Origin: Blastocladiella britannica
Taxonomy: Eukaryota; Blastocladiomycota; Blastocladiomycetes; Blastocladiales; Blastocladiaceae
Direction of reading: 5' to 3'
Assembly (NCBI GenBank): GCA_025349905.2
Contig: MU624800.1
Coordinates: forward strand, 1-23,315
DNA length: 23,315 nt
Shown: piece by piece, positions 6,704-16,600 of the stretch
Position numbering within the stretch: position 1 is the stretch's first letter
Layout: the number at the start of each line of letters is the position of its first letter
Notes under the pieces: model-generated
The model's database searches: none
Seen by the model: only the letters and a program-made list of their open reading frames with translations
What the model was told of the DNA's origin: nothing
Position numbers and translations under genes: made by a program

Positions 6704-9418
6704 TTATATTTGGGTCGCAGGGGCAGCAGCAGTCTGCCCGTTGTCGTCAGCAGAAATGGATTGGTCACCATGATCGTGGTCGGCCAACATCAACTCCCAC
6801 ATCGCCGGATCCAGTGCCCCACCCGCCCTTAACTCGCGGTCAACCGTGGTGACCAGCGCGCCGTACGCGTGGCCCGGCCACACGACGGCCGTGGGCGGCA
6901 ACGTTTCGCGCAACCGCGCCAGCGTCACCTTCATGGTGGCCGCGCACCCGCCCGGCAAATCGCACCGGCCGACGGCGCCCGCAAACAGCGTGTCGGACGA
7001 CACGATGCGCGACCCGTTGACCACCAGCAGCTGCGACCCGGGCGTGTGGCCGGGTGTGTGCCAGAACTGAAGGTTGACCGCGGGACCTAAGCGGACCGTG
7101 GTGCCATGGGGAGTATCGACCATGGTTCGGACGGCGTCCAAGGACGGGTCGGTCGCAAAGGAGCGGTCGGCGGCGGCTAGGATTGGGCGCTCGGACGCGT
7201 GCATGTACACGGGCAATGGGGAAGCACCCGAGGCCACCAGTCCGCGTTTGGCCGCGGCTTTGACCAGCGCCCTGAGTCCGGGAACTTTGACGCGGTACCG
7301 GTCGAACGGCGGTGGCGGGGTGCCGCCGACATGGTCGACGTGTGCGTGCCCGATCGCTACCCCGCCAATCGTCCACCCGTGCGCGGCGACCGCGTCCAGC
7401 ACCGCGTCCGGATCCCATGCCGGGTCCACGACAATGCATGTTCGGGCACGCACGTCGGCCACCAAGTACATGCAGTTACGCATTTGCCGCGCGTACCCGT
7501 GCAACAGCCCTTTAATCACCGCCCACTTGGGCACGGTCCCGGGCACGCAGTAGTCGCGGCCCACCACGAGCTGCACGACCGCCAAACCCGTACGGGCGTC
7601 GTCCACCGCCCACGTGGCGCGGTCCCTGCGGGCTTGAACGCCCGCCGACCGACCCGCCGCTGGGTCCGCAGCCGTCACGGCGTCCAGGGCGGCACGAGCG
7701 GCTGCGGGTCGGTTCAAGGCGAGTAACGCGTCGGCGCGCCGGAAATGCGCTTTGGCCCACTGCGGGTCCAGCTGCACTGCGCGGTCGGCGTCGTCCAGAG
7801 CGCGTGTGGCCAGGGCTTGGGCGACGGGACCGTAGAACGGGCCGGTCTGGCCTTGCTTTAACAGCGCCGCTGACCGGTTGCCGTACACGTGCGCGGCCTC
7901 GCGCCGTACCGCTTGCGGAAGCGCGGCTACCATGAACGACGGCAGCAGGGTCTCGGCGGGCACCGCGAGGAGTTCGGCGGGGACTGCGTGGGTCGGCGAC
8001 GGCGCCGTTATGGGCGATGACTGTGGCGACGGTACGGACCGGAGACTGGATGCCAGGGTCAGCGGCGGCGGCGGTGGTGGGGGTGGCGGTGGAGGTGGAG
8101 ACGACGAGTCAAAGAGGCCTGAGATCCAGCGCGAAAACGTGTTTTTGCCCGTGCTTGGCGGTTCGGTTGATGCGGACGCAGCAAGAGTGCTCGGATCGGC
8201 CGGGGACAATGCGGGCGACGACATCGTCGACGACGACGCCGATGCCGACCGGCCCCACACTTTGAGCGATCCCATGGACGACTTGCTTCCGACCGCACCG
8301 CCGTTGGCGGTCAGCGACCCGCGTCGACTCGCCGTTGCCGCCGGCGTCGCGCCGGCGGCAGCAAGGAGCCCGGGCCGCGCCACCAGCGTCTGCTGCACCG
8401 CGATTCCCGGGAATGCCGCCGCTTCCACTGCGGCCGCGGCTTCATTGTACGCGGCCAGCGCCGGCTCGAACTCGTCGGCCTGGAAATGGTGGTTGCCGCG
8501 GCCGCGGTGGGTGGAGATCACGGCAATGTGCGCGGACCAGGCGTCAGTCAGGACTGGTGGGGCCAGCGGGGCGGGCGCTGTTGGAAGGGCCGGCAGCGCT
8601 GCTTCCAGCGCAACGTTCGGGGTCGGGACGGGTACTGCGGCTCCTTCTGTGGGTGGTGGTGGTGGTGGTGGTGGTGTGACATCCACCAAACCGTCGTCAG
8701 CAGCGTCGGGAGCGACGTGAGCATCAGTAGTGTCGGTCCCATCAGTCGCCGGAAGAGCGTCCATATCCTCCTCCCCGACATCTTGGTCGTCGCCGCCCTT
8801 GTCGTCCTTGCCTTTGGCCAAGACATCGACCTCGGCAATTACTACAGCATCACAGTCAACCCGGTCCAAATCGCCCGGGACCAGTGCCGGGGTAACAACC
8901 GGTTCCACCACTCCGCCACCATCATCGGCAGAAGCAACCTGCCCAGATCCGTCATCCACTTGCACTGCCGATTCACCGTGCTGCTCCAGGACCTGTTCGT
9001 CATTGGCAGAAGCAGCGTCAGAAGAAGAGGAAGAAGAAGAGACAATGCTGCGTGGGTAAGACGCGTGCACGGGCGACGTGACCGACATGTCGGGCGCCGA
9101 CGCGGCCTCGAGCGCAAGAATGTCGTCGGGCCCGAGGAACGGAGATGCGAGCGCGTCGTCGTCGGTATCTTCAGCTGCTACCACTGCCGGTACTTCCGTT
9201 GTTGCTGTAACCGGAACTGGAACGACAACGACCGATGGCGCCGAAATGGGAACAAGGCGATCATCAGCATCGTCGTCGTTGACAGATGGCGGCGTGACGG
9301 TCGGCTGGACGACACTGTCGGCACGCGGCGAAGTCGGCCGGGACGGTGAGGACGGCGGTGGTGGTGGCACGTCCGGTGCAGATGGTAGTAGTAGTTCAAG
9401 GGTGGCGGCGTGGTCCAT
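6704..9418 (-). CDS. TPR / metallo-beta-lactamase fusion hydrolase
   Basis: Single exon, 904 aa from ATG 9418. The frame stays open upstream to 9598, but that stretch is Phe/Leu/Pro-rich, unlike coding DNA here, and lies in the intergenic region. Layout: acidic, Ser/Pro-rich disordered part (about 1-285); a first TPR-like helix pair (RGRGNHHFQADEFEPALAAY, about 300-330); a low-complexity insert of roughly 170 residues including a poly-Pro run; further TPR-like helices (about 505-585, with DDADRAVQLDPQWAKAHFRRA); and a metallo-beta-lactamase domain (about 615-895). The domain keeps every zinc-site motif of the glyoxalase-II-like group: GHAHVDHVGG, HTPGHTPGS, SSDTLFAGAVGRCDLPGG and PGHAYG. It is therefore likely an active hydrolase, substrate unknown. 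The TPR part suggests a protein partner. Confidence 0.85.
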   Translation of the reverse strand: MDHAATLELLLPSAPDVPPPPPSSPSRPTSPRADSVVQPTVTPPSVNDDDADDRLVPISAPSVVVVPVPVTATTEVPAVVAAEDTDDDALASPFLGPDDILALEAASAPDMSVTSPVHASYPRSIVSSSSSSSDAASANDEQVLEQHGESAVQVDDGSGQVASADDGGGVVEPVVTPALVPGDLDRVDCDAVVIAEVDVLAKGKDDKGGDDQDVGEEDMDALPATDGTDTTDAHVAPDAADDGLVDVTPPPPPPPPTEGAAVPVPTPNVALEAALPALPTAPAPLAPPVLTDAWSAHIAVISTHRGRGNHHFQADEFEPALAAYNEAAAAVEAAAFPGIAVQQTLVARPGLLAAAGATPAATASRRGSLTANGGAVGSKSSMGSLKVWGRSASASSSTMSSPALSPADPSTLAASASTEPPSTGKNTFSRWISGLFDSSSPPPPPPPPPPPPLTLASSLRSVPSPQSSPITAPSPTHAVPAELLAVPAETLLPSFMVAALPQAVRREAAHVYGNRSAALLKQGQTGPFYGPVAQALATRALDDADRAVQLDPQWAKAHFRRADALLALNRPAAARAALDAVTAADPAAGRSAGVQARRDRATWAVDDARTGLAVVQLVVGRDYCVPGTVPKWAVIKGLLHGYARQMRNCMYLVADVRARTCIVVDPAWDPDAVLDAVAAHGWTIGGVAIGHAHVDHVGGTPPPPFDRYRVKVPGLRALVKAAAKRGLVASGASPLPVYMHASERPILAAADRSFATDPSLDAVRTMVDTPHGTTVRLGPAVNLQFWHTPGHTPGSQLLVVNGSRIVSSDTLFAGAVGRCDLPGGCAATMKVTLARLRETLPPTAVVWPGHAYGALVTTVDRELRAGGALDPAMWELMLADHDHGDQSISADDNGQTAAAPATQI
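8062..8099 (-). repeat. GC-rich microsatellite coding poly-proline
   Basis: Imperfect GGC/GGT/GGA triplet run on the plus strand; on the coding (minus) strand it gives about twelve consecutive prolines within the low-complexity insert between TPR units of the MBL fusion. Likely variable in length between strains. Confidence 0.8.
8652..8676 (-). repeat. (GGT)n microsatellite coding poly-proline
   Basis: Near-perfect GGT repeat on the plus strand, read as eight prolines (VTPPPPPPPPTEG) on the coding strand, just before the first TPR-like segment of the MBL fusion. Confidence 0.85.
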
Positions 9419-9615
9419 TCTTCTTGAGGAAATGGGCAAGTGGTGTCGAGGTGGTGTCAACAAAGACGGCAAGGGCACACACAAGGGCAAGTGCCAGGAC
9501 AGTGGGTGCCAGAGGAAAAAGAGTTGGAAAAATTGGTTGGGCGGACGAAAGAGAACGGCGATGCCAGGCCAATCAGTCAAGGCTGATAAAAATATCATCG
9601 CACCACAAAATCAAA
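9419..9615. promoter_or_regulatory. Bidirectional promoter, TPR-MBL / enolase-phosphatase
   Basis: This 197-bp interval separates divergent start codons. It is AT-richer toward the plus-strand gene (GATAAAAATATCATCGC just before its ATG). Minus-strand translation through it is open, but the resulting composition is unlike the adjacent protein. No specific regulator site was recognised. Confidence 0.5.
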
Positions 9616-10638
9616 ATGTCGGCTGCTGCCGGTTTCAACGCCCTCGCACCATCGGCACCCACGGCTGAGCAGCAAAATGAAAAGACCATGGTGGAGCTAA
9701 CGCGTGCCCTGACATCCACACGCACCGGCCGCGCGTTACCCGCCGCCGCCCTGGCTCCGTACAAGCTGGTGGTGGCCGACATTGAGGGTACCACCACCGA
9801 CATTGCGTTCGTACACTCGACGTTGTTCCCGTACGCGCGGGCCCGGCTGGGCGAGTACCTGCGCGACCCGGCGCACGCGCGCGACCCGGCGGTGCTCGAC
9901 ATTGTGGAAGCGCTGGTGAGCCAGTCGCGTATCGATGGGGCCGACGATAAATTTGTACCAGTCATCAAGCACAGTACCGATCTGGACGAGGTCGTGACGT
10001 ACCTTGAATGGCTCATGTCAAACGACCGTAAAGTCGCGCCTTTGAAGACCCTGCAGGGCCTGATTTGGGAGCACGGGTATAACGCAGGAACGTTGCGCGG
10101 CCACGTGTATTGCGACGTGGTGCCCGCGCTTTACTACTGGCACGCGGTACGCGTCCCTGTCGCCATTTACTCGTCCGGGTCGGTGCACGCGCAAAAGCTG
10201 CTGTTTGGCGCGTCCGAGTACGGCCACTTGAAACCACTGCTGGCCGCGTACTTTGACACGGCCGTTGGGCCCAAGACCGACGCCACGTCCTATACTGCGA
10301 TTTTGAGTCGGTTGGCCGAGCAGTTCCCGGAAATGACGTTGGCGGCGAACGATGTGCTATTTCTGAGCGATAACCCTGCCGAGCTTGCGGCCGCGGCCGA
10401 GGCTGGGTGGCAGGTGGCGCTGGCGGTGCGGCCGGGGAACCCGCTGGTCACGGACGACGCGATCGCTACGTACCCAACGTTTACCGACTTTTCCCAGCTG
10501 ATTGCGCCGCACACACACGCGCGGCCATCGTCGCCCATTGTTGCTGCCACCAAGCGCGCGCGGAGTCTCAGCGGTCCCAAGCCCGATGTTGCCTCCAGTC
10601 CCGAGAGTCCTGCGGCCAAGCGTCATCGCAAAAACTGA
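9616..10638 (+). CDS. UTR4: Enolase-phosphatase E1, methionine salvage
   Basis: Single exon, 340 aa. This HAD-superfamily enzyme carries out enolisation and dephosphorylation of 2,3-diketo-5-methylthiopentyl-1-phosphate in the methionine salvage pathway. Motifs: HAD motif I VVADIEGTTTDIAFV with the catalytic pair D55/E57 typical of this family; motif II YSSGSV; motif III lysine in GPKTDATSY; motif IV FLSDNPAE. The family block LKTLQGLIWEHGY is intact. ATG 9616 was chosen because it is preceded by AAAATCAAA and follows an AT-rich leader; the frame is open further upstream. Two additions to the usual enzyme (about 230-260 aa): an N-terminal stretch of about 48 residues, and a basic Ser/Pro-rich tail of about 40 residues (TKRARS ... 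AAKRHRKN) resembling a bipartite nuclear localisation signal. Confidence 0.93.
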   Translation: MSAAAGFNALAPSAPTAEQQNEKTMVELTRALTSTRTGRALPAAALAPYKLVVADIEGTTTDIAFVHSTLFPYARARLGEYLRDPAHARDPAVLDIVEALVSQSRIDGADDKFVPVIKHSTDLDEVVTYLEWLMSNDRKVAPLKTLQGLIWEHGYNAGTLRGHVYCDVVPALYYWHAVRVPVAIYSSGSVHAQKLLFGASEYGHLKPLLAAYFDTAVGPKTDATSYTAILSRLAEQFPEMTLAANDVLFLSDNPAELAAAAEAGWQVALAVRPGNPLVTDDAIATYPTFTDFSQLIAPHTHARPSSPIVAATKRARSLSGPKPDVASSPESPAAKRHRKN

Positions 10639-10745
10639 ATTCATACATTTCAAATTTCACGGCCGAGCACTGCCATGCAGCCACCAGTTCTCCGCGCGTC
10701 GGATCTATTCGATTATGTCAATTTCAGTCCCAGTGCCACAAAAAA
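10639..10745. terminator. Convergent 3' junction, UTR4 / GEP4
   Basis: A 107-bp interval between two stop codons, AT-rich at both ends, with no canonical AATAAA seen. The minus strand reads TTATGATTTTTTGTGG just after the GEP4 stop. Confidence 0.45.
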
Positions 10746-11477
10746 TCATAAGAAACGAACCCACTTGGCCGGCCCATTATCGCCCTTTTCCGTCAACACT
10801 CGGTACGTGTGAATGCTCAAGTACCCGTTCCGGTTGGCCATGACCACGTCGGTCAGCGCGCGGTCCCCTACAAACGCCACCTGGTGTGCAGGGAGTCGAA
10901 AGTACGCGGCAATCTCGTACCCGCCCGCGGGTTTCTTTTCCGCGTGCGAGAGCACCGCAATACCTATATACCCGTATATCAGATAAAAGAGACGTTTAAA
11001 AAATATGGATAAAGATACCAAGCGACGATTCAAGCGCCTTGGCCATGCCCCCATCCTTGTCATCGGGCGTGCCGGCCGAGTTGGAGTACACGGCCATGTT
11101 GTCGCGACCAAAAGCTGCCGTGCATTCCGCGAATGCTTTTTTGGATCACCCATCGATTTCGCAGATGAGTGAGACTTTCATATTGAAACAAATGAATTGG
11201 GTTTACCTCTATGAAGCGACGGATGCAGATCATTCGCGTATGGCGCCGTCAGACAATTGTCCTTGTCAAAGGCAATGGCGCGAATGCCGCGGTTGTAGAG
11301 GGCCTGAAAGTCAATGTGGGACACATCTATTACAGTATTTTTTGATAAAATGAAATTTTTTAAGGTAAATGAAGGAATTCCTGTACCAGGGACCGAGATC
11401 GCCGGACGCATAAGGGCCGGGGTGACCAGGACGGAAAAGAACGCGCGGATCCCAGGCAAGTTGAGCGATTGGACCAT
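10746..11477 (-). CDS. GEP4: Mitochondrial phosphatidylglycerophosphate phosphatase
   Basis: Model: complement of join(10746..10963, 11019..11135, 11207..11326, 11387..11477), 181 aa, matching yeast Gep4 (about 185 aa); introns 55, 71 and 60 nt, all phase 1. The enzyme dephosphorylates phosphatidylglycerophosphate on the matrix face of the inner mitochondrial membrane, the step before cardiolipin. HAD motif I is AFDKDNC (D51 and D53), motif II VYSNSAG, motif III lysine in HAEKKP, and motif IV VGDRALTDVVMANRNG. The N-terminus (RAFFSVLVTPALMRPAISVPD) gives the hydrophobic, Pro-containing lead typical of the family. Intron 1 (11327..11386) is 60 nt and open in frame, so it can be mistaken for coding; retention would separate the N-terminal helix from the catalytic core. 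Confidence 0.94.
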
Positions 11478-11753
11478 GATGTTTTGAGTAATTTTCGGGA
11501 ATTTTTGGGAAAGAGCGTGAAAACGTTTCTGACGTTTTCATTGACATGTTTTGGATGCAAGTTCTCAATTTAGACCTGCCTTTTTCGGACTGGCTGTTGC
11601 CGACAGTGGCCAAGAACGTTTTTTTCTACGCGTCCCATCATTTTTGAAATGGTACAAATACGGCCGCGCGCCCGACCCTCCGGCAAATACCATTGAATCC
11701 TCCATAGCCCAGTCCTCCATAGAACGATAGACGACCGGATCAACCACAGTACA
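11478..11753. promoter_or_regulatory. Bidirectional promoter, GEP4 / alkaline phosphatase
   Basis: At 276 bp this is the longest divergent interval in the window. It contains a perfect inverted repeat near the GEP4 side and, near the phosphatase start, two copies of tcctccatag (11698-11707 and 11713-11722). No CACGTG/CACGTT site of the Pho4 type was seen, so phosphate regulation is not supported. Confidence 0.55.
11518..11540. repeat. Perfect inverted repeat, 9-bp arms
   Basis: Arms TGAAAACGT (11518-11526) and ACGTTTTCA (11532-11540) are exact reverse complements around a 5-nt spacer TTCTG. It lies 41 bp upstream of the GEP4 start codon. The two-fold symmetry fits a site for a dimeric transcription factor better than a terminator, but this is inference. 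Confidence 0.8.
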
Positions 11754-13517
11754 ATGACCACCAAGCTCTCCATCCTTTTGCTCCTGGCCGCCGTGTTCCA
11801 GGCGACCGTTGCGTCGGTGTACTACGGCAAGAAGCGCGTGCACCCGTCGCCGATGCCCGACGTGTGCGAGAACCCGATGGCCGACCACCAGCTGCACTCC
11901 AAGGTCGCCGGCAAGTGGTCCAACTACAAGGGCAAGAACCAGTCGTGGCCCCAAGGGTGCCGCCCCAAGAAGAACTTTATCTTTATGGTGTCGGACGGCT
12001 TTGGTAATTTTTTTTTTTCTCAACCCAATCTCGTTGAAAGAGAATGTGAAAAGCTGACACCAAAATGAATAATAGGCACCGCATCGGAGACGATTGCCCG
12101 TGAGTACTTTTTGTTCCAGCAGTACGGCAAGGATCTGAACAAGGCGTTCCTGGACACGGACTCGATCCTGCCGCTCGACTCGCTTCTGGTCGGTTCCTCG
12201 CGCACTAAGTCGTCCGACTCGTGGGTGACCGACTCGGCGTCGGCCGCCACCGCCATGGCCAGTGGATTCAAGACCTACAACGAGGCGATCGGTGTTGACG
12301 CCAACAAGGTTCCCGGGTCGACGGTCCTGGAGGCCGCCAAGTACAAGGGGTACACGACTGGTCTGGTTGCCACGTCCCGAGTGACCCACGCTACCCCGGC
12401 GTCGTGGTCGGCGCACGTGGTGCAGCGCGACGACGAGGACGTGATTGCCGCCCAGCAGATCGGCGACAATGTTCTTGGCCGTCAAGTGGACCTGATGATT
12501 GGCGGTGGCCGCGGATTCTTTTTGCCCAAGTCGCTCGGCTCGAAAGTGTCGTCGCGTCCCGATGAGCGTGACTTGACCAAGGAGGCGGTCGAGAAGTACG
12601 GGTTCAAGAAGGTGGTGCTGGACCGCGACGCCCTGCTGGCGCTCAAGGAGGACTCGGCGAACCTGCCGCTGCTCGGCCTGTTCACCAAGTCGCACATGTC
12701 GTACGAGATTGACCGTGACGCCACCAAGGAGCCGTCGCTGGCCGAGATGGCGCACGCGGCGCTGTCGATGCTGGCCGAGAAGTCGTCCGACTGCCACTCG
12801 CCCGGGTTCTTTGTTATGATCGAAGGGTCGCGCATTGACCACGCGTCGCACTCGAACGACGCCGCCGCACACATCCGCGACATTCTCGCGTACCAGGACG
12901 CGGTGTCGGTCGTCAAAGATTTCGTCAAGCAGAACCCCAACACCGCCGCCATCTCGGTGTCGGACCACGAGTGCGGTGGTGTGACCGCGGGCCTGCAGAA
13001 CGACCTGACCATTGACCCGGCCAAGTTCTACCGGTGGAACGCCGAGAACATGAAGGCGACGGCCTCGATCGAGTCGTTCTACGGCCCCCTGCTCAAGGCG
13101 CCCGAGGACGCCAACCTGGAGAAGCTGATCAAGGATACAGTTGCCGCCAAGCTCGGTGTCACCGACGTCACCGCCGCCGAGATGACCGAGGTTCTGGCCG
13201 CCCGCAAGGTCGAGGCGTCGGGCGTCACTCCCCTTGACTACCCGTTCCAGTGGGCGCTCGCTCGCCTGGTGGTCAACCGCACGCTGGTCGGGTTCTCGAC
13301 CCACGGCCACACGGGAATGGACGTCAACCTGTATGCCATCAACGCGCCCGGCCTCAAGGGCTCCGTCGACAACACGTACCTGGCCGAGTACTCGGCCAAG
13401 TTCCTGGAGGTCGACGATGTGATGCCGATGCTCACCCAGCGTCTCGCCAAGCAAAAGACCGTGCGCGACGGACCCAAGCCCGCCAAGCGCTCGGTGGACC
13501 TGTACCCCTACGCCTAA
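11754..13517 (+). CDS. Alkaline phosphatase, secreted type
   Basis: Model: join(11754..12003, 12076..13517), 563 aa, one 72-nt phase-1 intron within the metal-binding motif VSDGFG. The start gives a clean signal peptide (MTTKLSILLLLAAVFQATVAS). Catalytic features of the alkaline phosphatase family are present: metal ligand D81 in MVSDGFG; nucleophile Ser in VTDSASAATA (about residue 136); VATSRVTHATPASWSAHV; EGSRIDHASHSND; VSDHECGG; and the late zinc ligand in THGHTGMDV. It hydrolyses phosphomonoesters with two Zn and one Mg. Unlike yeast Pho8 it has a cleavable-looking signal rather than an N-terminal anchor, and no hydrophobic GPI-type C-terminus, so a soluble secreted or vacuolar-lumen enzyme is likely. 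NQS and NRT are possible N-glycosylation sites. Codon bias is extreme (almost all G/C at third positions), suggesting strong expression. Confidence 0.93.
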
Positions 13518-13604
13518 GTTTCTTTTTAATTGTATTTACGGTGTGAAGCTCTCATTGTTGGAATAGATCTATATTTTTGCACAACATACATTCTTTTGTA
13601 CACT
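13518..13604. terminator. Convergent 3' junction, alkaline phosphatase / WDR81
   Basis: Eighty-seven AT-rich bp between two stop codons, with TTCTTTTTAATTGTATTTA directly after the phosphatase. No exact AATAAA was seen on either strand. Confidence 0.45.
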
Positions 13605-16600
13605 TTAGTAAAAGCCATGGATCTGGCCATCTCCTGACCCAGCCAGGAGAAACAAGCTTGCCGACGACGACACGTCGCGGATCAGAGCCGTGGACACGAT
13701 CGGCCGGGCCATGTGCGTGGCCCGCTGGCGCGCCAGGATCTGGTACGACCCGGGCCTTACTTTTACCGTGACCGAGTTCCCGCTCGAGTCCAAGACCACC
13801 AGTGCCTCGTCGGAAATGGCGTGCGCGTGGGCAATGTCGGGGACGCCGCTTACTATTTTTGTGCTTCATTTTTAGTGGTCACGTCTAATGTAAACGAAGA
13901 AGAAAGAGTACATTTTAGCGTGGCCGTTAGGTTCATGGCGGTCGTGTTCCAGATGTACAGTGACGGGTCGTTGGATGCGATGGTGATGAGCGATCCGCCC
14001 AGGAACAGCATCTAAATGACCCATGTGAATATTCCACACTACCAAGAAAGAAAGAAAGGATGTGTACATTGGTCACCCCCGAATCATGCCCGCGCCAGCT
14101 CGCAAGTAACGATCCCAAGTGCGTGTCGAGTAAACTGATCCACCCGGTAGATGATGCCGCCGCCAGCAGGCCCGTCACGGGCGATACGGTCACTGCCGAC
14201 ACGGACCCGGAGAACTGCGACCCGGCAACGTACTGGATTGGAGCGCTGCGCGATCGCACGTCGTTCATACTGAATTTTAACGTCAGTTGGGCAGACCATC
14301 ACGAAGAAAAAAAAAAGGAAAAGACAACGAACAAAATGCCAGAACTCCCGTACGCCCCAACCAGCACGCGCGCGTCGGTCCATGGCGCAACCAGAGCGAG
14401 TGGCGCATCGCCCTGGATTTGGGTCACTGGCTGTGTTTTTTTACAAACCGAACAAAGATCAACCTATGTCGTTCCATGAGAAAGAAGAAAAAAAAAAAGG
14501 GACAACACGTACTTGCGCCGTGGATGCATCCCATAAGTGAACGGTGCCGTCACACGAGGCAATGTGCTGGCCAAACCCAATTGCATCGGTAATGGCCGCC
14601 TGGTGAAGGTTGTAGGTCGCCACTGGGTGCATTCCAGCTGATCCACCAAGATCGGCGGGTACACTGTCGCGGTTCCTGTGTTTATCACCATGTATGCGTC
14701 AGCGACAAACCTTAAATAGGATGAAAATGTGTAACAAACCAAAGGTGAACCTGCTTATCTTTCCCGCCGGCAATAATGGACCGAGACGCATCGTGATACC
14801 CGACCGCTTGCAGTCCAGACGGTGCTACAATTTGGGCGGTTAGAGATCCACATCAACTTCAACAAAAAAAAGTCGACCAACGAACCGCTAAACGACCACG
14901 CCTTGTGCCCCTTGAACCCCGTCTCCTGCGTCCACACGGTCCGCATATACCGTTCCACCGTCGCAGACTGCACCGACGGGTCCGTGGTACTCCTCCCCGA
15001 CCCCCCACTGGTCGTTGACCGTGGGGACGACGTCGGTGCCGCCGTGTCCATGACAAAGAGCGACGACCCGGAGGGCGTCGAGGTTTGTGACGACGACCCG
15101 CCGCCGGCCGCGGTCTGCCACAGGTTCTCGAGCGAAAGCGACCGCAGCGCTGGTAACAAGGACCGCGATCCCGACGACGTCAATGTTGGGTTGGGTGTTC
15201 GCGAGGACGACGACAAGACGGCAAATGAATGAGCAATAGACGGCGCCGACCCGTGCGGGTTCCTACCGTTGCTGCCGCCAGGGTTACTGCTTCTGGTAAG
15301 TGACGCCGCCGCTTGGCTGCGTCGTTCGGCAACCGACGCCCATGCGTACGTTCGCTTCACCTGCTCGTGGCCCAGCATGGCACAGAGCAGCGTGTACGAA
15401 GCCGAAATGAGCGAGTCGGTGCTCAGAGGGGACGTGGGTGGGGCGGTCGCGCACTTTTGGCACGCGGCGGCAATGCTGGTACTGAGCTATAGTGCAACGT
15501 ACATCAGTATGTCAACAAGTATGAGAGCATAAAAGGACTTACCAAAGTCGGCGCAACCAACGGCTCGCCCTGCCGGATCACCGCCTCGGTGACCTCCAGC
15601 GCCACTTGAAGCAGCGGGACATGTGCGCGGTTTACCGCCGTGTCCACCAGTTCGGCCACCACGCCCATGACGCTTGGCTCATTGGTCGTGCTGGTGTAAC
15701 AGGGACTGCGCTCAATCACGTCTACCAGCACGGCCGCGACTCGGCCCAGCGTGTCACGCGCGTGCGCGACATTGATCACTTCGCGGATCAGGAACGGGAT
15801 CGATACTTGGCGCGTGAACGACAGCCCAAACGCGGAGCCAAGCCGCGTGAGCACGTCCAAGAGCGGCGGTGGCGTGGGCGCTGATCCCAAGGTGTTTCGG
15901 CGGAGGAGAATTGAAAGCACCGGGAATACCTTGGATCGGGTCGCGGCTGGGCCAATCAAGGTGCTTTTGGGTTTCTTACCTCAGTCAATTCCTGTCAACA
16001 AGAAAATAATGAAGAAGCGTACCAAAGCTTAATGACGAAAGCAACGTCAATATCAACCGATTGGCCATTCCAATCAGCCAACTTGGTCGACACCGCCGGC
16101 CACAGGTGCACCAGAAACCCGTCGGGTCCCAAGCACCCGACGGCCTTGGCCACAGAGACCGGCCCCGGGATCGCCGGCCCCCGGTTCCCGGTACCTTCGC
16201 ATAACGAAATGCCTCCCGCATCAGCAATCATGCTCACAAAGATCTTGTCAAAGAGCGGCTGCTCCATCCTCATCCACGCGCGGTCCATGAGCTCGGTGAG
16301 CGGCATCATTCGGCGCGCGTGAAAGACCGCGATCTCGATCGCCTCGGACCCGAGTGGGAGCGACGGCCATGCGGCGGCACCCGGTCGGCGGGTCTGGATT
16401 CCGAGTGTGAACGAGTACAGACCCGAGAGCGCTGGGTGCACTGGGTGCGTGAGCGACAGTGGGATGGCCGAAGTCGAGCCAGCAGTGCGGCCGAAATACG
16501 CCGAATCGAACGCCACGGTGCGTTCCCATGCCTCCAACGAAATGACAGGACCTGTTGGCACTAACAGCGGTGAGCCCAAGGATGCCGTGGGACTGCGTGA

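Noticed and set aside
8486..9349. Plus-strand open frame of 287 codons opposite the TPR-MBL gene
   Set aside because: Arg/Gly/Trp-rich translation driven by the poly-proline and acidic repeats on the other strand.
9419..9598. Sixty-residue N-terminal extension of the TPR-MBL protein
   Set aside because: In frame and hydrophobic enough to suggest a signal, but rich in Phe, Trp and His, different in codon use from the gene, and inside a divergent promoter; the ATG at 9418 is preferred.
11327..11386. Coding sequence within GEP4 intron 1
   Set aside because: Open in frame, but Phe/Asn/Lys-rich and AT-rich, flanked by GT and TAG, and removing it restores the Gep4-like N-terminus.
11565..13454. 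Minus-strand open frame of 629 codons opposite the alkaline phosphatase
   Set aside because: Shadow of a gene with extreme third-position GC, which removes stops from the reverse frame. The translation is Arg/Val/Gly/His-rich without motifs, and the phosphatase is beyond doubt.
14045..14059. GAAA tandem repeat
   Set aside because: Lies inside a WDR81 intron, read as TTTC on the coding strand, where it supplies pyrimidine-rich intron sequence; no sign of another role.
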